Below are positions 22,278 to 34,740 of a stretch of DNA of 64,000 nt, piece after piece. Origin of the DNA: Sesamum alatum (Eukaryota > Streptophyta > Magnoliopsida > Lamiales > Pedaliaceae); assembly GCA_034509735.1 (NCBI GenBank), contig JACGWO010000002.1:26087636-26151635 (forward strand), in the 5' to 3' direction. The notes under the pieces are model-generated. The model ran no database searches, was not told the DNA's origin, and saw only the letters and a program-made list of their open reading frames with translations. The translations under genes were made by a program, and so were the position numbers. Position 1 is the first letter of the stretch. Each line of letters starts with the position of its first letter.

Positions 22278-22518
22278 TCAAATACCGTGATTAATTTGAA
22301 CTCCTTTAAATTAATCATCCTCTTCTAAAATTAATTTAGGAATTAATTCTCCTGGTTTTGATAGGTATTTGTGTGCGGCTATTTAGGTTAAACCTCCAGC
22401 TAAACTTTGGCTTGTGTCACTATACATTTTAATTGACAACCTAAATGTTTTAGATAATTAAATTATATATTATTAATCACTCTTGATTTAGTCCCTTAAC
22501 TAATGATTACCCATTACC

Positions 22519-25500
22519 TGTTGGATTAAAAAATCATGGTAGGGAGGTGTAGCGCAATTTAAAATTTTAACGATTAAAAAATATGAATAATTCCAAATTA
22601 TACAAGCCTCTGCCCTTTCGAATAATGGATCATGGCGAATCATAACATAAGCACGAAACCGTTGAATCAAATTTATACCTTTTGCATTCCTATTGATCTA
22701 GTTTGTCAAGAAATGCTTCCAAGCATTATCTAACCACGAATGACTGTCCTCTGATTCGTAGCCCAAGCGTTGCTCTTGTAACGGTATCCACATCTCGGAT
22801 TCCACTGACATTTGAATTCGATGCTAGTCAGTCCCAAACGCTCACTTCTTGAATCCACTAAGAAACGAGGTAGTATACATGTTTGATGTTGTATATACTA
22901 TGCAGAAACAGACCACCTTTTATCGTGAAAGACAGAAAAATATTTTGTGGGGAGGAGATGTAAAACACAAAGCTATTTGTGAAAAGAGGAGGCATGTATG
23001 TTTGATAGAAGTGTTAGAATAGGTGACCAGAAAGCCAATAGGTTTGGCGATTTGTAACCTATCTGACAACTTGATGTAAATATAATATTATTATGTGATG
23101 AATAAGATGAGTGTTCGTCACCAATGGTACCTTCTTTGTTGCCCTCATCTTATATTTGTTAAAACGGTGTTTAACTTATATCGCAACAAAGCCCACAGAC
23201 CATGGATAACAACTCGTGCAGTTGGGCCACACATTGGATGGTGGTCATGAAACCAACTGATTAAGAGTTGGGTCTGAAACGTTCCAAGTCGAGGACCTCG
23301 ACACAGGGCATCGAGAGTCCTATTGAGACTTGCGTCAAGAGTCGTGTTCATTGGATGAGTGCCATGTTTCATCGGCGACAGGCGTGGGACGCCTAAACGA
23401 TCTTGATGGGTTGGTCGACTGGGGTCGAGCCGACTGGACTGACTCGCGGGGATCATCATATGGAAGCCTTGGAGGCTTGGTCGGTATGATTGGATTTCCC
23501 CGGTTCCGATAGTGCGGGAGTAATCCTCATAGTTGAGGAATCATGGCAGTCGCGTGCACAGGACGGCTGTATCTTGGATCTGGCGAGAGGTAATCATTCT
23601 GTAAGATGATTATCATAAGCCTTGTCCAGTGCAGTCGGAATGTGTAGCGAGGACGGTGGATTCCAAGAAGAGGATCCGTCCCCTGTCAGTATGTGACAAA
23701 GGTATCTCCTATGCACTCGGAGACACGTTCATGCTGTTTGAAGCTGTGGCCACAGTGGTTGGTCGAACAGGGAATGGTTTCCTGTGTCGACGTAATGAAG
23801 CATACGTGGTCTCGAGTATTAAGCATCGATGCCTAGTCAAGGATGAGAACCGACGCCCAATTCCATACTCTAGACTAAGGCCAGGAGACGGTTGACGGAA
23901 GGATCGTACCCGTACGGAATTGGCACCTAAATATTCACGCCAATTCACCTAGTCTCTAGTGCCATGGACCGTTGCTAGACGGCCACCCATGGTAACGGGC
24001 CCTTGTGGGACACGGGCCCAAGTCTAGCTGAGGGTGAACCTAAAGGGTCACACGCAAATCACCGAGGAGGTTGAGAGATCGACTTGGAGTCAATCTCTAA
24101 GGATAAAATAAGTAATTGGATTACTTAAGGGAAAGTCCATTGGATGGATGGGCCGATATTGTATCGGGCTTCCATTTAATCGGTAAATTGGATTTTTCGA
24201 TTAAATATGAAAAGTTGAGATGTTGAGACGTTGGATCTTTTAATTGGATTAAAAGATCAACGGGAATAATTTAAGTGGACATTAAATTAGATTTAATATT
24301 GGGTTCATCGCAATTGGATTACGATAAAACCCGGTCCGTTAAATTATACCCGAGAGGAGAAATGATTCCTAATTTCGAATGGGAAGAAGTTGGACTTCTT
24401 TCCTTAATCAAACATGGCCGACACGCTCCCTTGGAGGAAGCAAAATCAGCCATGTTTCATGCTAGGTGCTATGTTGAATCTCTTTTGGAAAGAGACAAAT
24501 CAACTCCAATCAAGCTCTTCCCTTTTGGTATGATTTGATCATACCATAAATTTTGAAAGGCTTGATTGAAGAATTGATGGTGATTGATTAGAATGAATCT
24601 AGACATCCTTGGAAGAACCTAGACACATTCCAATAATCACATTAATTATGTATATATATTAGAATATACAACACCAAGCATAAGTGATTCATTATTCATC
24701 TTTTTCTAGGAAAAAGAGAAGACAAAAATCCTCTCCTCTCTCTCAATTTTCGTGCTCTCTCCCTCTCTTACACTTGTGTTCTTCACTTGATTTTGAATCA
24801 AGAAGAAGAACAAAGTAGGTTTAAGAGAACACTAATTCATAGTGTTCTTCTCTTAAACCGATTCCTTCTAAACCCGTTCTTTTCTAGCAAGAAGAACGTG
24901 TGTTTCTTCCGGTGTGGTGTGGATCACCTTTGGAGAACCCATACGTTTGGATTTTCGTGAGCATTCCAGAGAAGGAACAACGCAAGTAGCCGGGAGCATA
25001 CGCTAAACAATCAAAGGTAACGGTTTATTACGCTTTGATTGATTTCATTTATATATCTATGCCCTATGTGCTTAAATATATGTTTTAATATTTACACATC
25101 CTACATCGAACGCCCGGTTGAGCACCCAAGGGTACACCCCTTGGGATTCGCGTATTTTGAATTTGATTTAAATTTACGCACTTTCCACGCTTTCTCGCTT
25201 CCGCTCGCGCTCCCGGGCGGATCCGCTTGTCCTTCAAGAAGGGAGTCGATTTTTCGCTTCAATTGGATGTATCATGGCCGGCCACTCTACCTCTTAAATA
25301 GGGGTGGCGTTCCGCTTCACCAAGTAGTTGGCAAGGAGTTTGAGTTGAAATCCCATTTCAATTACAATCCCTTTCCAAACAATAAATTAATTCCTAATTA
25401 ATTTATTCTCTAAACAATAGACACTCTTAAATATTATTTTGTCCTACAAAATATTTGAGGTTTGATCCATGGAATTGTTAAATCCATATTTACTTTATTC

Positions 25501-26878
25501 TATTGAAGTTTCACAAGTTTCATTAATTAATTTTTGTCCCACAAAATCAATCAAGGACAAAATTAATTGATCCTATCAAATAATTATACATTCCTTCTTC
25601 TTGAGTTAGTTTAACCCAATTAAACATATCTTAATTTAGTCTAATTAAATTCTCTACAGAGCTAATTTATCTTATTAAATAAATTGAGCTCAAGAACTAT
25701 TCGCTATTTTAGTTAATATTTCTACATCCTCTAATCCATCATTTGAAATTAAGTGGTTTGTAAATTAACTCAACAGTTGAATTAATTAAATTCAAGAAGG
25801 CGAGCTTCTCCGAGTAAGTGTGTGGCCCATTGGAATCACCCTAGTGATAGTCATGCGCTCACAACTATTATGGCTTGTCAAATTTAATTAATCAAAATTT
25901 ATTAGATTGTCTTGAAATTAGCTCCTTAATTTCAAGAACCTATTTAATCATGGTTGGCGTCTAGTAACACGCCATGAAACACTATCTCTAGGTGAAGGTG
26001 GTGAACCATTAGCAACGAGTACCATGCAAGTAAGGTCCTATCATTAATCATCTCCCAGTTGAGTCCATAGCATGGATATGAGTCGAACCTTGTTAACTCA
26101 ATAGCTATGCATCCCTTCCTTTCATTTCATCAGTATAAATGGTAAACTAGGAAACTCTATGCCTAGTTATCGTGATACCTTGGTCAAGGATAGTATCGAT
26201 CAGAAATATTAGAAGATCATAGGAGAACTCCTGCCTCATCAGCTCAGGTTGTGATTCATTGATGTGCCACTCATGGACCTTCATATTAGATGGGTATGTA
26301 CCCAAAATACCCCCTTTATGATGACCTAGATGGCCAGGAAATAAATCAAAGTACAAGGGATCCAATACTAGATCACTATAGTGTCTCAAGTCGTAAGGAC
26401 TAGACGTGCATTATTATGTCAGGAAATTCTAAGTTCGACGTTGTCACTCGAGCAAAGAATTTTCTATGGAGCCGTTGAGTTCACTCTTTTCAAATGAGCA
26501 CCCCCCCACACATATTAGTGTCCCCTCACCAACGTCTGTAAAATTATATGTCCATTTCATAATAACATGTGTCGTGTGAGCAAGCTTCCATGAAAATGGT
26601 TTCCCCATCTCATTGATCCTTGGCTTTAAACTTTTAAGACCAAGACTTTGGACACATATTTCATGATTACCATCAAGTGTGTACCATGCACCATAGCCAT
26701 ATATGGTCTAGGGACTTCATTCTTTTGTACATAAATGAATTTGACAAAATAGCGAATGATGAATGCCTTTATATATGATAAAGGTGATACAAGAAGACTA
26801 TTCTTTACAAAAGTATTATAATGTGTTGCCTTGTTTAAATCCTATCAACTAGTTGGCACAACGGGTATTATTCTAACA
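22519..26878 (-). mobile_element. Solo LTR G, reverse orientation, with a nested B LTR
   Basis: It starts TGTTGGATTAAAAAATC and ends GGTATTATTCTAACA, and is flanked by TTACC at 22514-22518 and 26879-26883. Without the inserted B LTR its length is about 2.1 kb. It is the most diverged LTR in the window but keeps a trace of the shared core near 25950-26020. No coding capacity is seen; the frame at 26147-26389 is chance. Confidence 0.78.
23012..25236 (+). mobile_element. Solo LTR B inside LTR G
   Basis: The 2225-bp repeat starts TGTTAGAATAGGTGACCAG and ends GCTTGTCCTTCA. It is flanked by AGAAG at 23007-23011 and 25237-25241. It is close to the solo LTR at 14833 over its full length. The U5 hairpin CCCAAGGG-TACAC-C-CCTTGGG is at 25125-25145. 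An open frame at 23629-23895 lies in U3 and recurs in the other B LTRs. Confidence 0.92.
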
Positions 26879-27828
26879 TTACCATGGTGGTTGTCTAGGA
26901 ACGTTTCATGGGACTAGAGAATAGGTAAAATAGCGTGAACTTGTAACCTCGCGAGTACCATATTGGTATTGTCCTTCCATCACTATCCCAGATAAACGTC
27001 TAGGGTATGGATTTCTCAATTCGTTCCATCCCTGACTTCATATCTATGTATCTGCTCTATTTGTGTTTCTCCATAATCAACATATGAAACCCCTTTCCTA
27101 TTTGATCTTCAATGGTGGCCATAGACTTCTGGAGATAAACACTATCTTAGAAAATATGGGAGATCACAATAAATCATCTTTTGATGGTTAATGGATTCTA
27201 TCTCGGAACTCACTAGCCTTCATGCATGTTATGACTGCACTAGAATAGGGCTTTTGTTGACCACGTCAAAACACAGTTATGTTAGCCAAGATCAAGAAAC
27301 AATCGCCCTTACACAAGGCTATTGTAGCTCCTCCAGTTTAAAAAGTAAATCTACTATTGCATCTGAAGAGTTCTAGTTATATCGATCATGCCTCATGGAC
27401 TTCCATATAACAAGCCATGTGACTCAGTTCAGTGAACTTGACAACTTGTCAAGTGTCGACTAAAAATGCATAAACATTATATGTTCATCGTCGATAAACT
27501 CAACACTCATCAAATGAATACACCACTTAGTGCAAGTCTCTATAAATACCGCGATGCCTTTCTCGAGATCACTTGACTTATGATCATTTCAAACCAACCC
27601 TCAGAAGTTGATTTCGTAGTCTCCGTCAAATGTGTGACCCAGCTTCATTGCTTTTAATGGTTTGTGGGCTTTGTTTGTGACATACATCATAGCGTAATCA
27701 ATCAACATGACGAAGTTACCTAATGAATTATTTTATTCATAAGATTCAACATTACATCCGAAAAGGATTACTTAAAATAGATTACAGAATAACCAATCTT
27801 ATTGGCTTTTGGTCACCCTACTCTAACA

Positions 27829-28254
27829 ATCTCCCACTTGATCTTAAAGCTAATCACCCATATACTTCAGTCTCACCGTCTCAAGATGCTGAGTATAGGC
27901 GATCTATGAAACGGGCTTGAAAAAACAAAGGCATAGTTATCTTTTATAGAAGAGTTGCACCAAACCAATTACCATCCGCAACAAGTTTTACTGACTAATG
28001 AGTCATTTAATCAGTTGTATGATGGCAAAAGATTGCATAAAAAAAATGTCATACTTTTAGAGATCTTTTACTTAGTTCAACTAACTACTATAATCATATA
28101 ATACCCAATAGATTTTATCGTTCACCTTTTTTTTACCTTCAAAAGGTAGGTTAGAGAGAAATTCCAGTTGTTGATAAAGTTGATCATAACAAAAAAAAAA
28201 AAAAAGTAGCAAGATTTGTTCTTCTTCTACATTTTCTAGCACATAAAGCAATAG
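27829..28254 (-). pseudogene. 3' tip of a copia pol, then unassigned sequence
   Basis: 27829-27925 resembles the reversed copia internal end next to an LTR: ATCTCCCACTTGATCTTAAA, then a stretch like the RNaseH end at 45982-46080. It would belong to the element whose LTR is type D. From 27926 to 28254 I recognise nothing; it is AT-rich with a poly-A run near 28190-28205. Confidence 0.45.
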
Positions 28255-28539
28255 TGAAGGAAATAGATCGACCCGGGAATGTGGTGGAAGTGTGAAAACG
28301 ATGGAATTTAAAACATAAAGCTAGATTAAGGGGTGTACCCTTGATATTAACGGGCATTCTGTGTAGAAAAATGTAGATCATAAACATAATAATATATCAA
28401 GCATTTTCGGCTATGGAAGAAAAACAAAGGATGCATAAATTAAACGAAATATCACCTTTGTTGTTTGCCTCAAAATTGGCTTCAAGCGTGATCCTTCTCC
28501 AAATTCGGACTACATTCACCAAGAGTTCAAGCATAGAAC

Positions 28540-30529
28540 TGTTAGAATAGGTGACCATATAAGCCAATTTTGGCAGGAATATGTAACCTATGTCTAGACA
28601 ATTTTTGGTATTTGATAAAAACATTTATGAATAAAGAAGTGAAAATTCATATGGCAATACTTTGCTTACGTTCACTTATATCTGCATTTACATTTCTGTT
28701 CACTACGCAAACAAAGCCCACGGACTGAGAAACGATTTCGGGGACTGGGACTACGCTTGGAGGTAGGTCCATGAAATCAGTCTTACCGAATCAGTCCGGA
28801 AATCTCCAAGTCAAGGAATCCCGAAAATGGGTACGGGATTCCCTTTGAGACTTGCACTAAGCATCTGCTGTCGTATTTCATCGACGGGTGACGAAGGTCG
28901 TCTAAGCAGTGTTAGTGGGTCAGCATGCTAGGAAGCAACTGACTGAGGTGACTCGCGGGAACCGTCTTACGGAGGACCTTGAGTATGGTCAGCAAGGTAT
29001 AACGTGTGTTCCCGGTTCCAACGGTACAGGCCAAGTCCTTTGACTTGAGGAACTGCTGAGTTTACCTGTGCATCAGGTCTGTATCTTAGATATGGTGAGA
29101 GATTGCCAAAATACTCTTGAGTAGTCATAAGCCATCTCTAGTGCAGCTCGGGTGTACAGAGTGACAGTAGTTTCCAAGAAAGGATCTGTCTCCTATCAAA
29201 AGGTATTGACAGTTGAGTCTCATGCATGATTTGTGTCTTGTCCCTGAAATCTGTGGCCACAGTAACTGAACAGACGGGAAAGGTTTCCCTTGCGGCGTTT
29301 AGTAAGGACAGACCGACACTTAGGTCCAAAATGGGTACCTGCTTTTTCCGTGCCCTAGACTCTAAGTGATGAGACCGAAGATAGAAGGACAAGTGTACTG
29401 TTAGAACCTAAATGTTCATCCCCAATTATTTCACCTAGTCTCTAGTGCCATGGACCGTTGCTAAATGGCCACCCATGCTAACGGGCGGATTCTAGGAATC
29501 CGACCAAGTCTAGCTGAATGGTGAACCTAGAGAGTCACACACTATCCACACACACTTAGTATTTAATTTGGAATTAAATATTGGAGTAAAGGAATGATTA
29601 AATTAGATTTAATCGGGTCCTATATTTTCTTGGAGAAATTAATTCCTTCTATTTGATAAAGGAAATTAAATTAATAAATAGGATTTATTAAAGGATTGAT
29701 TTAATGGGCTTAGAATAAATATTAATATTTATTATATTATATTTATTCTTTTAGCCTTTTGGAATATTTAATGGGATTTAAATATTCCATTAAATTAAAA
29801 TCAACGGTTGAGATGGAAAGGGGAGATGGAAGGCTAGGATTTGTTTGACTAAGTCAAACACTAGTTTGACTAGGACTTTGACTAGGTCAAAATGCTAGTC
29901 AAATTAGAGTTCTTAGAGTAGGAGTTTTAAGAGGATTAAACTCCTCCTCTATAAATACCTCTAGCTTCCAACCTTTTGATGGATGATGATTCTTGAATCA
30001 CACACACAACACACACTCGTCTCTCCCCTCCTCACCTCTCGTCCGCCCCCCTCTCTCTCTACAAGAAAATTGTTTCTTGTTCTTTTGTTCTTGGAACATT
30101 AGAACTAAGGAAGATTAGTCCCGTTAATTCATAACGTGTGATTGATCTATCCTATCCAAAAATACTTGTTCGTCGCTAGCACGACGTGCAAGATACGTGG
30201 GTGGATCGTGTGTCACGATTTGGAGGGTCTCAAGAACGAGATCTCGGTGCAAAACGGGGAACAACGCGTGTAGCCGTTGAAGACGAAAACGACAACGGGT
30301 AGGTCTCGTTTTATTTTTCGTCCCTCTTTAATTTTTTCAACTCTATGGCCTCCATGATTTCTTTACATGCTTTATAATCATGAGATACACCGAACGCCCG
30401 GGAACCTCAAGGGTACACCCCTTGAGCATGTTCTTTTAAATTAACAGCATGCTTTATTTTTTCGTAATTTTATTTTTATCGCGCTTCCGCATTCGCGCAA
30501 TTCCTGGGACGATCCACCAATTTCTTTCA
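28540..30529 (+). repeat. 5' LTR of copia element 1
   Basis: It runs from TGTTAGAATAGGTGACC to AATTTCTTTCA. The shared core is at about 29420-29520. Six TGAC/GTCA cores lie at 29845-29902, about 45-100 bp before a TATA box TCTATAAATACC (29948-29959). CA and CT-rich sequence follows. The U5 hairpin CTCAAGGG-TACAC-CCCTTGAG is at 30416-30436. Confidence 0.93.
29842..29960 (+). promoter_or_regulatory. LTR promoter: W-box-like cluster plus TATA box
   Basis: TTGACT occurs at 29845, 29866 and 29878, with AGTCAA or GGTCAA at 29852, 29885 and 29897, and TATAAATA follows about 45 bp downstream. TTGAC(C/T) is the core bound by WRKY factors in plants. The same arrangement occurs in the other A-type LTRs (about 8760-8857, 13940-14054, 18330-18442, 38121-38235, 60480-60597). 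Stress-responsive transcription is an inference. Confidence 0.55.
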
Positions 30530-30530
30530 G

Positions 30531-30548
30531 TGGTATCAGAGCCTGGTT
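30531..30548 (+). other. Primer binding site, tRNA-iMet, element 1
   Basis: TGGTATCAGAGCCTGG starts one base after the 5' LTR. It is the plant copia initiator tRNA-Met site. Confidence 0.92.
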
Positions 30549-30744
30549 CGGTGTATAGGCCTAGGGTTAATGTGCGTTCTAAGCATAAAACGTGATATTG
30601 GCATGTTTTATATTAAATCTTGATTTTTCTTGATTTTAAGCACGTCGGTTTATTGCTTTTAAATCGTGTGAATCTCTGAATGTTGGTATTTTTCTGTTTT
30701 TCTTGGGAAACGGGGTAGAAAATTGAACGAAAACTGAGAAACGA

Positions 30745-31245
30745 TGCAGCCGGCCTGCCGGTCGCGCAGGGGCTGCGCGCAGCCAGAGAGGCTGCGCGCA
30801 GGCGCGCGCAAACGCAGACAAGGGTGTCTGTGCGCGCCCGCCCGGCAGGCGCGCTCATTCGCGCGCGCGCGCGCAAGGCTGCGCGCCTGAGAGTCTGTGC
30901 GGGGACGGTCTCTGGGCAGCGCGGCCAGGCGCGCGCGCACGCAGACGGAGGATTCTGCGCGCGCGCGCCCGGCAGGCGTGCCCAGTGCACGTCTGCGCGC
31001 GCACTGCACACGGCACGGCCGGCAGCCAGCAGGCCAGCGCGGCGCGCAAGGCAAGGGAGCCTGCGCGCCCGACGGCATGCCGGAATGCCAGGTAGCGCAG
31101 CGCGCTACCGGCCAGGCGCGCGCGCACGCAGGCAAGGGGCCTGCGCGCGCGCGCCCGGCCAGGCAGCGCCTGCGCGCGCACAGGGGCGGCAGGCTGAGCC
31201 TGCTGCCCTGTGCGTGTGCCGGCGGGCCGCTGCCAGCGCTAGGGT
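30745..31245 (+). repeat. G/C-only hairpin array in the leader of element 1
   Basis: Stem-loops are at 30804-30837 (GCAGAC/GTCTGT, loop AAGGGT), 30931-30968 (loop CGGAGGAT), 31041-31069 (GGCGCGCAAGGC with GCCTGCGCGCC, loop AAGGGA), 31091-31109 (GGTAGCGC/GCGCTACC) and 31115-31155 (18-bp-class stem, loop AAGGG). Arms are alternating CG runs ending in GCAGAC or GCAGGC, and loops are mostly purine. Long frames here are composition artefacts. Confidence 0.85.
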
Positions 31246-31972
31246 TTCAAAACCCTAGCAGTGTTTCTCTTTTAATTTTTTTAATTATTTTCAGTTTTAA
31301 TTTTGAATTAATTCTGAAAAATCGTTTTTTGGTTCAATTATGCCTATTTTTCTAAAGACATTATTTTAGGAGTAAAATAAATTGGATTTGGAATCCCGGG
31401 GTTATTTTGCTTAAAATAATGAGGAAAGGTTTTCCTAAAACAAGAAAATATTATTACCAATATTTGTGTTTTGTTTTTCACACGTTGTGCACATATTCAT
31501 TTATTAGTTTGGATATTTATGATTGGAAATCATATGTTGTTGGTATATTGTAATTATATGACTGGATCATGTGATTATGTGTGTTGGATGGAAATGGATG
31601 ATCGCGAGCCCAAGACCGGATGTATGGTTTATTTTCTGTTGGGCCTGTGTGCCTCTTTTACTGCTTTGTCCTTCTTTCTTTCTAGTTGCCTTGGAATAAT
31701 AAGGCATTCTACCTCCCTCCTTATGTATTCCCCCCGAGTTTTCGCTGGTGTTTCTAATTTTTTAATATGTAATGAGAGTAGACTAGGAGTGAGGTTTCTG
31801 TTTTTGTAATTGGTGGAGAAGAAGGAAGGACCACATGGAGAGCCCAGACGGGAGGTCCCTTGGAGTTTTTTCATGAAGTGAAGAAAGAGAAAAGAGACCA
31901 AGGCCCATCAGCATGATGATTGGGTTACTATTAATGTAATAGTATAGGACCAACCCTAGATTGACCATAGAT

Positions 31973-31990
31973 CCACTGCGGGCTCAGTGG
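31973..31990 (+). other. Leader hairpin CCACTG-CGGGCT-CAGTGG, element 1
   Basis: It is identical to the hairpin at 10840-10857, at the same place relative to gag. Confidence 0.6.
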
Positions 31991-32276
31991 GTCGCATAGG
32001 ATTCGGACAACAGGGGCGTGCTAGGCTTTAATTTTGCATGTGGTTATGATGATGGATGAATGGATTATTTGTTTATCATATAACTGCCATGGATGGTTTA
32101 TTTACGCATTTTGGATGTATGTGTAGATATTTATTTATTTGAGATCTCGGTCATTTACTACTCTCACATTGGTTGGACCAATGTCAAAATATTAGACCCT
32201 AGACAAAGTGGACATAAACTCTAGGAGTTTGTCCGTGCCTTTCAATCCATGGCATAGTGAGGAAGCTGCTTTGGGT

Positions 32277-32390
32277 CAATAGCGTGGTCTCACGAGTCGT
32301 GGCACTTTATTGTACTTAAAGGAAGCTGCACTATGTCATGAACGAAAAATGGGCTGCTGCTACCTGTCTCACGAGTCGTGGGGGTACCAG
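32277..32390 (+). other. Twin leader hairpins carrying CACGAGTCGTG (element 1)
   Basis: Hairpin I (32277-32312) pairs CAATAG with TTATTG, where element 3 has CGATAG with CTATCG, so a G-C pair is replaced by A-T. Hairpin II (32357-32390) pairs CTGCTACC with GGTACCAG (one mismatch) around TGTCTCACGAGTCGTGGG. It is the same module as 11163-11277. Confidence 0.75.
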
Positions 32391-32757
32391 TGGATCTGTG
32401 GCTCGGTCGATTGGGTTGGGTCTAACGCCCAATTAACATGATTCGCTTGGAGTCCTCGGGATCATGTGAAAGGGTGAGGCAATAATCTTGGGAATCTCGT
32501 GGAACGAGAATGGTATGGAATACCTCCCATAGGATCTTTTCCATGCGAATCGTAAAAGCGGGCTATGGGAAAAATCGCTGTGGATCCCAAGCCCACTTGG
32601 AAAGATTTTCCCCAAAATCACGTTTGAGAGTACCGTGTTTTCATATAAATAGTGGGAGGATTAAATAACTCAAGTCCATGCATTTAATTATTTTATCAAA
32701 CCACCGTCTTTTATTTTCTGCTGATCGCGTGTTGTTTCCTAAAATGTAGATTTTAAA

Positions 32758-33660
32758 ATATCTAAGAACCCACTTTCCACCATTCTTGAGACAAACAAAT
32801 TCAATGGAACAAACTTCAACGACTGGTTGCGCAATCTCAGGATAGTCCTAGATTACGAGAACCAAGGCTACGTCATGGACGAGCCTCTCCCTAGGACCTT
32901 ACCGGAAGGATCCACGCCAGAAGAACGTGAGACGTTCGAGACTTGGCATAAGGATAACCGGAAGGTCCGTAGCATCATACTTGCTTCGATGACCAATGAG
33001 ATTCAGAAGCAATATGAAAGGCTAGACGATGTCCCTTCCATTATGGCTCGCCTTAAGGATTGCTATGCAGTCCCGGACCGGCATACTAGGTATGTCGCTA
33101 CTAAGGCGTTCTTTGGAACGAAAATGACAGAAGGATCCTCTGTACAAGAGAATGGGGTTAAAATGCTTACCCTGGTGGAAAAGCTCGAGGACCTAAAGGC
33201 AGGTCTCGATAATGAAACGTACATAGATGTGATCCTTCAATCACTCCCACCCTCCTTTGACCAATTTATCGTCAACTACAACATGAACGCACTTGAGAAG
33301 GGCATTCATGAGTTGATCAATATGTTGGTACAATATGAGGCAACGACTAAGAAGTCCACGCCTTCGGTATTGTTTGGAGGTGCTTCGACTTCTAATACGA
33401 AAGGCAAAGGTGCCGGACGTTGGAAGAAGAAGAAAGGGAAGGGAAAGGCCGTCAAAGCAGCTACGAACACTAAGAGTGTTCCCATTGCCAAAGAGGGGAA
33501 AGGCAAAGGAAAGGGAAAGGTTGTCTCCAAGCAACAGTCGAAGGCATATGACATGTATCAACTGCCGTGAGAAAGGGCATTGGAAGAGAGAGTGCCCCAA
33601 ACTCTTGTCGAACCAAGGTATATATGTGATTGAGGTTAATATGGTCACTAGTTCTGCCTC
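32758..33660 (+). pseudogene. copia gag, element 1
   Basis: The position of the gag start codon holds ATA (32758-32760) instead of the ATG seen at 11644 and 63559. The frame then stays open to 33570: N-terminal gag domain (LRIVLDYENQGYVMDEPLP), basic KKKKGKGKAVKAA tract, then a two-base loss just before the zinc knuckle. The knuckle CINCREKGHWKRECPKLL is intact but in another frame (33555-33610). Gag would package element RNA; this copy cannot express it normally. Confidence 0.9.
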
Positions 33661-34740
33661 TTGGGTATTAGATACGGCTGTGGAGCTCACATTTGCAATG
33701 ACTTGCAGGTGTTGAAAAGAAGCAGAAAACTGGGTAGCGGGGACATGATCCTGAAGCTCGGGAATGGCAAGGCCATCTCGGCAGAAGCAGTAGGATCCGC
33801 CACTCTAGTGATTAGTGATAGTATTAGCATAGATTTAGAGCAAGTTTATTTTGTACTCAGTATGATTAAAAACATCATTTCCATTCCATTGTTGGACAAT
33901 AGTGGTTATGAGTTTAGAATCAATAAAAATTGCTTTTATTTGATGAGGTGTGGAATTGCTCATCTACTTGGTACATTGCATAACGGACTCTATATCTTGC
34001 AACAAATGAATTTCGTCCTCAATGCACAACACAAACGAAAATTAGATAATAACGGGAACGCACGTCTGTGGCACGCTAGGCTAGGTCACATATCCCAAGA
34101 TAGGATGAAAAGGTTGGTAGACTCAAAGAACCTAGAGGTTGGGGACTTGAGCGATAACCAACTTGTGAGTCCTGTCTAAGAGGGAAAATGACCAAGAAGC
34201 CCTTTGTAGGACAAAGCAGGCTTGCCACAGGTCTGTTGGACTTGGTCCATACAGACGTATGTGGACCACTAAGGACGCAGGCCCGAGGTGGTTCTCCTAC
34301 TTCATAACCTTCACCGATGATCTTTCGCGGTATAGTTATGTTTACCTGATGAGGTACAAGTCTGAAGCTCTTGAGAGGTTTAAAGAATTCAGACTTGAAG
34401 TGGAGAACCAAACCAACTGCGAAATTAAAATCCTTCGGTCGTACCGAGGCGGTGAGTACCTTAGTACGGAGTTCCTAGATTATCTAAAAGAACATGGTAT
34501 AATATCAGAATGGACACCTCCAGGAACACCACAGTTAAATGGTGTCTCTGAAAGGAGGAATTGATTGGACATGGTTCGGTCCATGATGAGCTTTACCAAA
34601 TTGCCCTTATCGTTTTGGGGCTATGCACTAGAAACGGCGTCCAAATTATTGAATTTAGCGCCTACTAGTGCATTGACCCAAACGCCATAGGAGATATGGC
34701 ACGACAAGCCTGCATCCTACAACTACTTGAAAGTGTGGGG
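33655..34740 (+). pseudogene. copia protease and integrase, element 1
   Basis: The protease start is damaged by loss of one C in the region of its DTG motif (about 33674). Its body and the pre-integrase region continue at 33661-34179, with WHARLGH for the His pair. A frameshift near 34170 precedes the Cys pair. Integrase keeps the first Asp (VHTDVCGP, about 34253) and the Glu (NGVSERRN), but the second catalytic Asp is Tyr (SYRGGEY, about 34444). TGA at 34562, TAG at 34688 and a frameshift near 34740 follow. Integration function is lost. Confidence 0.9.

Larger units (their letters stand above)
22278..27828 (-). repeat. LTR type D, reverse orientation, interrupted
   Basis: It is made of 22278-22518 and 26884-27828, split by solo LTR G. 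The right end reads GGTCACCCTACTCTAACA, the usual reversed LTR start, followed by the reversed polypurine tract ATCTCCCACTTGATC. Parts match 1-805. The left end abuts the gypsy 5' LTR. The joined length is about 1.2 kb, shorter than the ~2 kb LTRs here, so it is probably truncated on the left. Confidence 0.6.

Noticed and set aside
34696..34740. Met at 34696 as start of a 405-residue protein
   Set aside because: The first ~15 codons are out of frame with the integrase reading; a frameshift near 34740 joins them to the true frame. It is part of a broken polyprotein.
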